A stretch of 64,000 nt of DNA, taken from contig NZ_AEVS01000081.1 in the NCBI RefSeq assembly GCF_000189255.1, positions 62,001-126,000 on the forward strand, given 5' to 3'. Source of the DNA: Vibrio brasiliensis LMG 20546. GTDB taxonomy: Bacteria; Pseudomonadota; Gammaproteobacteria; Enterobacterales; Vibrionaceae. Below the pieces are notes generated by a model. That model searched no databases. It was not told the DNA's origin and saw only the letters and a program-made list of their open reading frames with translations. The translations under genes and the position numbers were made by a program. Shown piece after piece: positions 18,202 through 26,438 of this stretch. Position 1 is the first letter of the stretch, and the number at the start of each line of letters is the position of its first letter.

Positions 18202-19886
18202 GCGGCATCGCTCTCTAGTTGAATGAAGTACTGCATAAAGGCGTTTTTATCTTCTACTTCTAAATGTTGTGCCAAATCGTACAGGCTAGTGGTGGTGAGG
18301 TTAGCCTTGTCCAATAGTTGTGGTTGACTGAATACTTCTGTCATCGGCGCATCAGCAATCAGCTGACTGTCTGAAATAACGATTGAACGGTCGGTATACT
18401 CAAGCACCAGATGCATATCGTGCGAAATGATCATAACGGTGATACCCAACTGGATATTCAACTGACGAATAAAGTTCAGCATCGAGGTATAGTTGCGATA
18501 GTCCTGACCAGCAGTCGGTTCGTCAAGAATGAGCAGCTTTGGCTCTAACGCCAGAATGGAAGCGATAGTGACACGCTTCTTTTGCCCATAACTCAGCGCT
18601 TCGATTGGCCAGTTACGGTATTTACTCAGACCACAAAGCTCTAATGTTCTCAGAACCTTAGCTTCAACATCTTGCTCAGACAGCCCTTTGTTGCGCAGAC
18701 CAAAGGCAATTTCATCGAAAATCATATGATGCGAAATCATGTGATTCGGGTTTTGTAGTACCACACCAATCTGCTGACTTCGTTCAAAGATAGACAGAGT
18801 TGAAATGTCTTCACCTTGTAGTGAGATAGAGCCCGAATCTGGTTCGATCACACCCATGATCAGCTTAGTCAGAGTTGATTTACCCGAACCGTTTTTTCCC
18901 AGTACAGAGATGAACTCACCTTTAGTAATATCAAACGAGACATTTTCCAGTGCGTTCTTTTCCCCATCGTAGGAGTAGCTGAGATCTTTGATGCTCAGCA
19001 GAGTATCACTGCCATGTGTGTGAGCTATCGCTTGTGCTTGCCAGTTAGCAAAGTGTTGTTTGTAACCTGAGATCGGCATTGCGTCCATCGAGGCAAAAGC
19101 TTGCGTTTGTTCAAGAGGGCATTTAGCCGCTTTAAGCGCTGTTAAATATAACGGTTCACGAATGCCGTGAACCTCTAACAGAGGCGATGCCAATAACTCA
19201 TCCGGACTCATGTCTGCGACGATTTCTCCTTGCTGCATCAGGATCACTCGATCGACCGGGCGATGAAGAACATCCTCCAGACGGTGTTCGATGATGATGA
19301 CGGTTTTACCCGTTTCACGGTGCAGTTGGTCGATGATCTCGATTGTTTTGCGGCTGGTTTTAGGGTCCAGAGCGGCAAGCGGCTCATCAAACAGCAGTGT
19401 GTCAACATCGTCGACGAGAATACCAGCCAAAGAGACACGTTGTTTTTGACCACCGGATAGATCATGAGGCGAACGCTGCAACATGTCTTCTAGTTCGACC
19501 ATCTTTGCGGTTGACTGGACAATCGGGTACATCTCGATGTTTGAGGTAAGTTGATTCTCCAGTGCGAAGGCGATGTCTTCACCAACACTCAGACCTACGA
19601 ACTGGCTATCGGTGTCTTGTAACACAGTGCCAACTTGCTCGGTGTAGTGGTGCAGATCGAGTTGAGTTGATGGCTTACCATTTAGCAGTAGCTGGCCTGT
19701 CGTTTCGCCTTTGATGGCGTGCGGGATCAGACCATTCAGACATTGACCAAGGGTAGATTTACCACTACCACTTGGTCCGATAATGACGATTTTCTCTCCT
19801 TTCTCTATCCTTAGATTGATATGTTTTAGTGTCGGTTTATCCAGTGACTCATATCTAAAAGAGAAGTCAGAAAATTCAATGGTCAT
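18198..19886 (-). CDS. ECF transporter fused double ATPase (A-A' component)
   Basis: A 562-residue protein with two complete ABC ATPase domains in one chain. Domain 1 (~1-235) has Walker A GPSGSGKST, signature LSGGQKQR and Walker B LLFDEP. Domain 2 (~295-530) has Walker A GKNGSGKST, signature-like LSYGQKKR and Walker B LLILDEP. In most ECF systems these are two separate EcfA proteins, so this is a fusion. It lies 6 bases after the S-component gene and overlaps the T-component start by 4 bases. Confidence 0.93.
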   Translation of the reverse strand: MTIEFSDFSFRYESLDKPTLKHINLRIEKGEKIVIIGPSGSGKSTLGQCLNGLIPHAIKGETTGQLLLNGKPSTQLDLHHYTEQVGTVLQDTDSQFVGLSVGEDIAFALENQLTSNIEMYPIVQSTAKMVELEDMLQRSPHDLSGGQKQRVSLAGILVDDVDTLLFDEPLAALDPKTSRKTIEIIDQLHRETGKTVIIIEHRLEDVLHRPVDRVILMQQGEIVADMSPDELLASPLLEVHGIREPLYLTALKAAKCPLEQTQAFASMDAMPISGYKQHFANWQAQAIAHTHGSDTLLSIKDLSYSYDGEKNALENVSFDITKGEFISVLGKNGSGKSTLTKLIMGVIEPDSGSISLQGEDISTLSIFERSQQIGVVLQNPNHMISHHMIFDEIAFGLRNKGLSEQDVEAKVLRTLELCGLSKYRNWPIEALSYGQKKRVTIASILALEPKLLILDEPTAGQDYRNYTSMLNFIRQLNIQLGITVMIISHDMHLVLEYTDRSIVISDSQLIADAPMTEVFSQPQLLDKANLTTTSLYDLAQHLEVEDKNAFMQYFIQLESDAA

Positions 19887-19892
19887 TATCTA

Positions 19893-20441
19893 TTAAGCCT
19901 CAGTCAGGTTGCGGCTTTGCTTGTTGCGCTTCGCGACAGACTTAAGGATAAAGTAACCCACTACGGCGATAAGTACCGTGTTGCCTGCTGCGATAATTGT
20001 TAGCTGAGTAAAGACTTTAGTAAATGGTTCGGCGTAAAGAACCGTGTCGAGTAATGCCGAGCAGCCGTAGCCGAATACGTTACCAACCAGAGCGAGGAGC
20101 ACGAAAAGGATAAAGTCTTTGTTGTCGAAGTGGCCGTTAGCAATGCGTTGCTTAGTCAGCATAGGGAAGAAGCCAATCACCATACCGACGATACCTGAAC
20201 CCAATACCCATGTTAACCACACGCCCCAGCCGGCAAACAGGTCTGTTACCCAGTGACCAATAAAGCCAACAAGGAAACCAACGACAGGGCCGAACAAAAC
20301 TGAGAATAGAGCAAGTACAGCCATTGCAGGTTTAAGTGTGGTGTTGGCGAAGACTGGAATACCAAACATAGGTAAACCACCAATGCCGTATAGCGCTGCA
20401 CCAATCGCGATAACCACAACGGTTTTTGCTGAAAAGTTCAT
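19893..20441 (-). CDS. ECF transporter substrate-binding (S) component, UPF0397 family
   Basis: A 182-residue membrane protein, the specificity subunit of the ECF importer. I start at the ATG at 20439-20441 ([19 protein letters not shown]), which has AAGGG 8 bases upstream; the frame extends 15 codons further but without a ribosome site. It shows about six helices and the UPF0397 signature ([34 protein letters not shown], then [20 protein letters not shown]). The transported compound is not known from sequence. Confidence 0.88.
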   Translation of the reverse strand: MNFSAKTVVVIAIGAALYGIGGLPMFGIPVFANTTLKPAMAVLALFSVLFGPVVGFLVGFIGHWVTDLFAGWGVWLTWVLGSGIVGMVIGFFPMLTKQRIANGHFDNKDFILFVLLALVGNVFGYGCSALLDTVLYAEPFTKVFTQLTIIAAGNTVLIAVVGYFILKSVAKRNKQSRNLTEA

Positions 20442-20587
20442 AGATAACCCTTTGTATGAAACCCATCTATCACATAGTTGAAGCAATAGGTTAACAACCT
20501 GATAAATGGCAATAAAATTATGAAAGAACGGTATTACAGGGACTTGTAATTGGTTGAGTTTTGTACACCTGTAGACGCAAGGCGCAG

Positions 20588-20616
20588 ATTATACCTGTAG
20601 AGTTAAAGATTGGAAA
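20588..20616 (-). promoter_or_regulatory. Promoter of the ECF operon
   Basis: On the minus strand, -35 TTTCCA (20611-20616), a 17-base spacer and a perfect -10 TATAAT (20588-20593). This predicts a leader of ~140 bases before the S-component gene, including the short hairpin AGGTT/AACCT. The leader is long enough for a riboswitch, but I do not recognise a known class. Confidence 0.6.
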
Positions 20617-20681
20617 GCTAACTATCTGGATGGCTAAAAAGGAAGTAAACAATGATGAAGGAACGTATCGGTTAGAAACGA

Positions 20682-20706
20682 ATCAGGCCTCTGAGTGAGG
20701 CCTGAT
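20682..20706 (-). terminator. Hairpin downstream of the HlyD-type gene
   Basis: A perfect 10-bp stem, ATCAGGCCTC / GAGGCCTGAT, with loop TGAGT, directly after the stop codon. The T-run on the minus strand is weak. Confidence 0.65.
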
Positions 20707-20716
20707 AGAGAGTGGA

Positions 20717-21847
20717 TTAATGATCCAGATAGAGATAGTTTTGCCAGCTCTTCATGCGGATTAGCACTTTGCGCATTATCGATACATGAGTGAACTTATC
20801 TGAATACACCGCTACTTCAACAGCGGTACCCATTGGTAGTTGGTAGTCAGTAAGGTCATCGGTGATTTTTAGAGTCACAAACACTCGACCACTGGTTCTT
20901 AGTGCTTCAGTACCAAGTAGACTACCGCGAGTCTGGAACTGACTTTCGCCAATCGCAGGTAACACATCAATGACTTCACCTTTAAACACCTTACCGGGCA
21001 GAGCTCTGAACAAGAACTCTGCCTCGTAGCCTGGTTTTAGCCTTTGCAATGAGTTTTGTCTGAATGCAGCGGTATAGATCTTTTCTTCGGTATGAACAAA
21101 AGTCATGACAGGAGCCAATGGTAGTGGCACGGCCATTACCCCTGGTCGTAGTGCCAACTGAGTGGCAAAACCGTCGGTTGGTGCTCTGACAACGGTTTGT
21201 TCCAGATTGAACTCAGCTTTACGAAGCTCTGCTAACAGGCGTGCGACAGTGGTGTTTTCACCGCCAATCTCAGAGTTGAGTGCCAGTTCGGCCTGTTCAA
21301 CACCCGCTTCCGCTGCTTCTACTGCAGCTTGCGCTGCTTTGTAAGCCTGACGACGAGTATCAAGTTGTTGCTCGGTGAACGCGCCTTTATCGAAACCACG
21401 TTGATAACGTGAAAACTCGCGCTGAGCCTTGTCTCGTTCTGCAATCGCTTGTATTTCTGTGGCTTTAGCTGCCTGAAGTTTCGATTCCAGACCAAGAGCG
21501 CCCTGACTGGCTTCTTTGATCTGAGCTTCAAGCTTGGCGACTTCTGCCTGATAAGGAATTGGGTCAATTCGGAACAAGATATCGCCTTGTTGCAATGGTT
21601 TGTTCGCTTCTACCGGAACTTCAATCACCTTGCCACGAACACCAGAGACAATCGGGGTGGAAGAGAAAACCTGATTACCTAACTGAGTAAACGGATGGTT
21701 AAAGTTCATCAACAGGATCAGTGTACCAATCAGGACAACACCACCAAGTACGGCAGTAGGGACTGTCCATTTATTGAGTGGAATATTGAAGACTTTAAAG
21801 ATGGTGATACAGAGTGCAGCGTAAGTCAGAATGAGTAGTAAATCCAT
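20717..21847 (-). CDS. yibH: HlyD-family membrane fusion protein (YibH-like)
   Basis: A 376-residue periplasmic adaptor anchored by N-terminal membrane helices (~2-20 and ~29-48). It has a biotinyl-lipoyl-like half motif (PIVSGVRGKVIEVPVEANKPLQQGDILFRID), an alpha-helical hairpin (~90-205) and the second lipoyl half (VVRAPTDGFATQLALRPG). A beta-barrel follows (GYEAEFLFRALPGKVFKGEV). Partner transporters of this type export small compounds, but no pump gene is adjacent. It overlaps the DUF3302 gene by one base, as in the E. coli yibI-yibH pair. Confidence 0.87.
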   Translation of the reverse strand: MDLLLILTYAALCITIFKVFNIPLNKWTVPTAVLGGVVLIGTLILLMNFNHPFTQLGNQVFSSTPIVSGVRGKVIEVPVEANKPLQQGDILFRIDPIPYQAEVAKLEAQIKEASQGALGLESKLQAAKATEIQAIAERDKAQREFSRYQRGFDKGAFTEQQLDTRRQAYKAAQAAVEAAEAGVEQAELALNSEIGGENTTVARLLAELRKAEFNLEQTVVRAPTDGFATQLALRPGVMAVPLPLAPVMTFVHTEEKIYTAAFRQNSLQRLKPGYEAEFLFRALPGKVFKGEVIDVLPAIGESQFQTRGSLLGTEALRTSGRVFVTLKITDDLTDYQLPMGTAVEVAVYSDKFTHVSIMRKVLIRMKSWQNYLYLDH

Positions 21848-22227
21848 TATTGCTCCTCCTTCTTACCGTTCTCGTTCGGTGCTTGCTGGTGGCCTTGTGC
21901 TTTTAGACTCGCAATCTCTTGTTCGAGTTGAGCAACCTGATCGATAAGAGTGTTTACACGATGATGGATGTCATGTTGCTCTTCTTCGAGTCTTTGGAAT
22001 CCCCAACCGCGCTCTTTACGCCAGATTGTTGCCCAGATCCAAAGAAATGGCCAAATGGCATGTAGCGTAAACAGGCTGACCCAGCCAGCATAGTGAATAG
22101 CGTCCTGATGAGGGTGCCCGCGCTCTTTGGCGATTTCGTAGGGAATATCGTGAATAACGATAATGCCATAGAAGATGACGAGGGCAACAAAGACCAACAG
22201 CCCTAAGGCGAAGTAGTCTAAAAACAT
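21847..22227 (-). CDS. yibI: DUF3302 inner-membrane protein (YibI-like)
   Basis: A 126-residue protein with two transmembrane helices (LGLLVFVALVIFYGIIVI and the ~45-67 segment GWVSLFTLHAIWPFLWIWATIW) separated by HDIPYEIAKERGHPHQDAIHYA, the family signature. A C-terminal coiled coil (INTLIDQVAQLEQEIASLKAQG-like) may contact the HlyD partner. TAATG overlap with yibH shows translational coupling. The function of the pair is unknown; it may form part of an export system. Confidence 0.85.
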   Translation of the reverse strand: MFLDYFALGLLVFVALVIFYGIIVIHDIPYEIAKERGHPHQDAIHYAGWVSLFTLHAIWPFLWIWATIWRKERGWGFQRLEEEQHDIHHRVNTLIDQVAQLEQEIASLKAQGHQQAPNENGKKEEQ

Positions 22228-22358
22228 AGCTAAGTCCTTGTAGTTGTGTTTCTAAATTTAAATCGTACGGCGGTTGAGTCATAAAGTATAGAAATAAAAA
22301 CAACAAATTAGCGATTATTTGGTTACAATTTTGTCGAAAATAAAGCGACGACAACATT

Positions 22359-23261
22359 ATGCGAGGGATGATGGGTTTTCAGGGAGAGATGGCGGCGATT
22401 GGAGCCGCAATCGCATGGGCGGTAGCCACATGGATATACAGTCAGTTTAGTCACCGATTTTCCGCGCTGCAGCTTAACATTGTTAAAGGGGTGATCGCGT
22501 CGGCGATGATGCTGATGGTACTTCCCTTTGAAGGGGCAGTCGAACCGTCGATCGAGACTCAGCACCTTATTATTCTGGCGGTTTCTGGGGTAGTGGGCAT
22601 TGCGATTGGTGATAGTGCCTATTTTGCCTCTTTAAAACGTATTGGCGCCAATAAAACACTGTTGATCGAGTCGTTAGCACCGCCACTCTCCGGCGTGTTG
22701 GCGCTCCTTGCGCTGGGTAGTGTACTTTCAGTGCAAAGTTGGTTAGGCGTTGTAGTGACTACCCTGGCTGTTACCTTTGTTATCTTTCAACCTAGCGAAG
22801 CAAACTCTGAAATGAGTTGGTCAGGCGTCGCATTTGGCTTGCTAGCCAGTGTGTGTCAGGCCTCTGGTGTGGTTATCTCCCACTATGCATTGGTCGCCGG
22901 GGATCTACCGCCGCTGCTGGGAGCATTTATTCGTCTTACTGTAGGTGTGTTGGCGGTCATGGTGGTGATCAATTTGTTTGAGGCTAACCCATATAAAGGA
23001 ATCAAACAGCACTTAAAAGAGCTCACACCTGGCGCCTTGCTATGGCTGATAGGGGCGATATTCGTCGGTACCTTTCTTGCCTTGTGGTTGCAGCAAGTGG
23101 CGCTCAAGCACGCTAACCCAGCTATCGCGCAGACACTGATAGCCACCAGTCCACTGTTTATTTTGATTATTTATCTAATAAAAGGTCAGCGTGTTAGCGC
23201 GAAAAGTGCCTTAGGTACATTAGTGGCTGTCGGAGGGATCTCACTGTTCTTTGTTCAGTGA
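22359..23261 (+). CDS. DMT-superfamily (EamA) transporter
   Basis: A 300-residue inner-membrane protein with ten predicted helices in two EamA repeats (~8-140 and ~153-299). The first repeat has AAIGAAIAWAVATWIYSQF and GDSAYFASLKRIGANKTLLIESLAPPLSGVLALLALG. The second has the matching GTFLALWLQQVALKHANPAIAQTLIATSPLFILIIYL. These permeases often export metabolites; the substrate is unknown. The start could also be a nearby downstream ATG in the cluster ATGCGAGGGATGATG. Confidence 0.88.
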   Translation: MRGMMGFQGEMAAIGAAIAWAVATWIYSQFSHRFSALQLNIVKGVIASAMMLMVLPFEGAVEPSIETQHLIILAVSGVVGIAIGDSAYFASLKRIGANKTLLIESLAPPLSGVLALLALGSVLSVQSWLGVVVTTLAVTFVIFQPSEANSEMSWSGVAFGLLASVCQASGVVISHYALVAGDLPPLLGAFIRLTVGVLAVMVVINLFEANPYKGIKQHLKELTPGALLWLIGAIFVGTFLALWLQQVALKHANPAIAQTLIATSPLFILIIYLIKGQRVSAKSALGTLVAVGGISLFFVQ

Positions 23262-23263
23262 AC

Positions 23264-24844
23264 CTATTCAGTGCAGACTTGGTTGCGGCCATTAGCTTTA
23301 GCACGGTAGAGCGCTTTATCAGCGCGATAAAACGTTCTTTGCGTATTTTCACCTTCACGATGAAGGGTAATGCCGATACTGACGGTTAGGCCCCGCTCTC
23401 CAAGAATGTTTTGCCAGCCGAAATTGAAAATACGCTCTCGGTAGTTTTCCGCATGCATCTCTGCTTGTTCGAGGGTTGCGCGTTCAAGGATAACTAAGAA
23501 TTCCTCACCGCCAAAGCGCACACATGACGCACCGCGGAACTTAAAATAAGCGGAGAGTTCATGAGAGACATTGACGATGGCTTTGTCACCGACCAAATGG
23601 CTTAACTCATCATTAATCGATTTGAAGTGGTCGATATCAACGACCATCAAAGCGAATGGCACATCATGCAGCAACAGATCTTTGAGTTTGACATCTAGCC
23701 AGCGGCGATTGTGCAGACTTGTCAGAGGATCGGTAAACACGTCCTGCTGGAGTTGAGCCACCGTGTGTTTCTGGCTCTCAGTTGTCTCTTTTAACTCGCG
23801 GTTCTCTTGTTCAGACAGGATCAGTTTCAGTTGCAACTCAAAACGAGAGAGGCGTCTTAACTGACTGGCGCCCAGTTCACCAATAGGGATCTTTTTCATC
23901 AGATCACTTTCAATGCGATAGGCTTTTTTCTGATACTCTAACGCGCTTTTGAAATCGTCTCGTTGGGCGCAAACCTCGCCCAGCGCGTTGCATAACTGCA
24001 AATTGAGGATTGGCGAAGCGTACTGCTTAATTCTCTTACGAGTCGATTCCAGTACCCAGTTTGCAATATGAGGTTTATTGACCTCACTCAGACAGGCTGC
24101 AAGCTCTAGGCGTATCATATTCGACAGCCAAACTGAGTGAATGTTACCCGTCGTGTATTGCACGTTCCCCAGACAGCGCATGGCTGAATCGAGCTGTTTG
24201 TTTTGTCGGTATAGCTTCGCTTGATAGAGGAGTATTTGGCCTGACAGGACTTTGTCACTGACCAGAATACTCAGCTCTTCACACTCTTTGATGAGGTCAT
24301 TGGCAGCGGTGACACGATTAAGCTCGATATAACAGGCCAGCATATAGAGTTTGTATCGCAAGCGTAGTGAACGGCTGCTGATTGCATGATCGATACTGTC
24401 GACCTTCTGGTAATAACGTAGCGCCCGGTTGTGGTCGCCATAGGAGTCACACAAGTTGCCCATGCCAATCACCGCAAGAACATAGGCATCGATAAAGCCG
24501 TTATCTACCGCTATGGTTGACGAAGAGATATATTCGTTGAGCGCACCGTGGTAATCACCGTTTTCGACCAGTTTGTCAGCCAGTGCGTTGCGAACTTCTA
24601 AGATAAGCTCCGCATCTTCTGGTAACGTCAGGTAACCTAACGCCTGCCTTAATTCATCGATGCTTGTTTGTAACTGCTTAAGCTCGAAACGAAACTCAGC
24701 ACTAATCACCAGACACTGAGCTTTCTCCTGAGAGCTGGTCGCGACATGTTGCTTGACATGATCCCAAAAAATCAGTGCCTCTTCGCCTGTGACGGAAGCA
24801 GCATCCAAACCAGAGTCAGATATTTTTTTAAGTAATGCTTCCAT
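23264..24844 (-). CDS. TPR-domain diguanylate cyclase
   Basis: A 526-residue cytosolic protein. Residues ~1-330 are helical repeats of TPR type (YHGALNEYISSSTIAVDNG, HNRALRYYQKVDSI, FKSALEYQKKAYRIE). A coiled coil follows (~340-375), then a GGDEF domain (~385-525) with active motif GGEEF in RFGGEEFLVILERA and DPLTSLHNRRWLD at its start. It should make c-di-GMP. No inhibitory RxxD site is seen directly upstream of the motif. I start at the ATG at 24842-24844, with AGGAA 8 bases upstream. It overlaps the upstream gene by 17 bases, so the two are translationally coupled. Confidence 0.9.
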   Translation of the reverse strand: MEALLKKISDSGLDAASVTGEEALIFWDHVKQHVATSSQEKAQCLVISAEFRFELKQLQTSIDELRQALGYLTLPEDAELILEVRNALADKLVENGDYHGALNEYISSSTIAVDNGFIDAYVLAVIGMGNLCDSYGDHNRALRYYQKVDSIDHAISSRSLRLRYKLYMLACYIELNRVTAANDLIKECEELSILVSDKVLSGQILLYQAKLYRQNKQLDSAMRCLGNVQYTTGNIHSVWLSNMIRLELAACLSEVNKPHIANWVLESTRKRIKQYASPILNLQLCNALGEVCAQRDDFKSALEYQKKAYRIESDLMKKIPIGELGASQLRRLSRFELQLKLILSEQENRELKETTESQKHTVAQLQQDVFTDPLTSLHNRRWLDVKLKDLLLHDVPFALMVVDIDHFKSINDELSHLVGDKAIVNVSHELSAYFKFRGASCVRFGGEEFLVILERATLEQAEMHAENYRERIFNFGWQNILGERGLTVSIGITLHREGENTQRTFYRADKALYRAKANGRNQVCTE

Positions 24845-26312
24845 GGTCTTGTTCCTGCAGCTGGCTATCTTCAAGTTGCTCTAGAGTGAATGGGAAAGAA
24901 AGGATGTCCTGGTACACCACCTTAGGTAGATCTTGATCGAGGCCGCGACGATGCCATGGGTAAATCTCAATCATTTTGGCGAGGACCTGAAACACGTTGA
25001 GCGCTTCTTCGCCCTTATCTGCGAGCAGTAACCCCAGACGCTCGCTGCTTAGTCGAGCTAGCATATCCTGTTTGTTACAAATCGAGTGGGCCAGCTCTGC
25101 ACACACATCAAGACAGTTAGAGTCGTGATGCTGAATGGTGATCACGGCGTGATTTGAACGTTTTAGTTCTGTTTTGAACAGCACCAGTTGTTCCCACCAA
25201 TAAGTCTCAGACACCATCTGGCTTAACTGCTTGTCAGGGTCAAACTCGTGCTGGCCGCGAATTCGGTTAATCAGCTTGCGTGCGCGTTGTTCAAGTTGTC
25301 GTTTAGAGGCGCGCGCTTTATCGTTACTGACCCGAGCAGTCTGCTCACGTAGCATGCTGGTGGAGTGTTTACGATATTTCTGGAATGCTTCTAACGCGGT
25401 TTTGTAATCACCGGATTCTTCAGCCACCCGTGACTGTTGGAAGCATATTTGTGACAGCAGCTCACCATTATCAAACGAGACAGCTGAGCGCTCCGCTTCA
25501 ATCAGCAGTTCAGCGGCCTTCTGTGGCCTCTTTCTCAGTAATTCGACCCTTGCGCGACTGATAAAAGAGTGCGCTTTCATCCAGGTGAGATCATGGCGAA
25601 GTGCTAACTCATGAGCCTTGCTGGTGGCTTGCTCGGCGTCTTCAACTCGCTCAAGCCCCAATAACGCCAGACCTCTGAAATCCCATACCTCTGCTTGCCA
25701 GGTTTTATCATGGTGATCTTTAAGAGCTTCCATCGCACCGTCGAGCACCGACAGCATCTCAACATAGTTGTTGAGCAGGTAAAGATCCCATGCGAGCAGA
25801 ATACGGGCTTTGCCTTCCAGCCAGCCGATACGGCTGTTATTTGCCACTTTTACCGCTAACTCGTGGGTGGACTTGGCAAGATTATATTCGTGAGTAATAC
25901 GCCACACGTTGCCCAGACCAATCAAAGCTTCTAACTGAACTTCGGTCTCATCAACCAGTGCCGATTGTTCTAATGCGTTGATCCAGTATTGTTGCGCGGA
26001 ATAGTATTTAGCTTGCCCCCAGTAATGCAGGGCGTGGATATGGAGGATTTCTGGAAGCAGGTCATCAGTATCAAGAACGTTGAGTTTACTGTGTGCCTCT
26101 TTGATGTACTTTAAACCTTTCCGGTAGTCCATGCTGCACCAGGCACAGCGAGACATAATGACGAGACACTGGATTTCACCTTCAGGGTAAAGAATCTGCG
26201 CGGAGCGAGCGGCACATTGCTCGGCAATCGCCCACACCTTATCGGGTTCAGTTTCTATCCGCCCTTTGAGTTGCTCAATTTCGACTTCTAACAGTCGCTG
26301 GCTTTTATCCAA
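24828..26312 (-). CDS. TPR-domain protein with degenerate GGDEF-like C-terminus
   Basis: A 494-residue cytosolic protein starting at TTG with AAAGGA upstream. Residues ~1-330 are TPR-like helical repeats (YRKGLKYIKEAHSKL, YNLAKSTHELAVKVA, YKTALEAFQKYRKHS), followed by a basic coiled coil. Residues ~375-465 resemble a GGDEF fold, but the motif is replaced: LARLSSERLGLLLADKG aligns with RFGGEEFLVILERA of the next gene. It should not make c-di-GMP and may regulate its coupled partner. The two look like an old tandem duplication. Confidence 0.65.
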   Translation of the reverse strand: MDKSQRLLEVEIEQLKGRIETEPDKVWAIAEQCAARSAQILYPEGEIQCLVIMSRCAWCSMDYRKGLKYIKEAHSKLNVLDTDDLLPEILHIHALHYWGQAKYYSAQQYWINALEQSALVDETEVQLEALIGLGNVWRITHEYNLAKSTHELAVKVANNSRIGWLEGKARILLAWDLYLLNNYVEMLSVLDGAMEALKDHHDKTWQAEVWDFRGLALLGLERVEDAEQATSKAHELALRHDLTWMKAHSFISRARVELLRKRPQKAAELLIEAERSAVSFDNGELLSQICFQQSRVAEESGDYKTALEAFQKYRKHSTSMLREQTARVSNDKARASKRQLEQRARKLINRIRGQHEFDPDKQLSQMVSETYWWEQLVLFKTELKRSNHAVITIQHHDSNCLDVCAELAHSICNKQDMLARLSSERLGLLLADKGEEALNVFQVLAKMIEIYPWHRRGLDQDLPKVVYQDILSFPFTLEQLEDSQLQEQDHGSIT

Positions 26313-26438
26313 TGAATCAATCCTTTACTGCATCAGTGTTCACATACCTAATGGTATTATATGAATTGCTAAAGAATGAACACTACTAAAAGTGCTAAAA
26401 CAGAAACTGTTTACGGGCATTCGTCACATTACTGAGAA

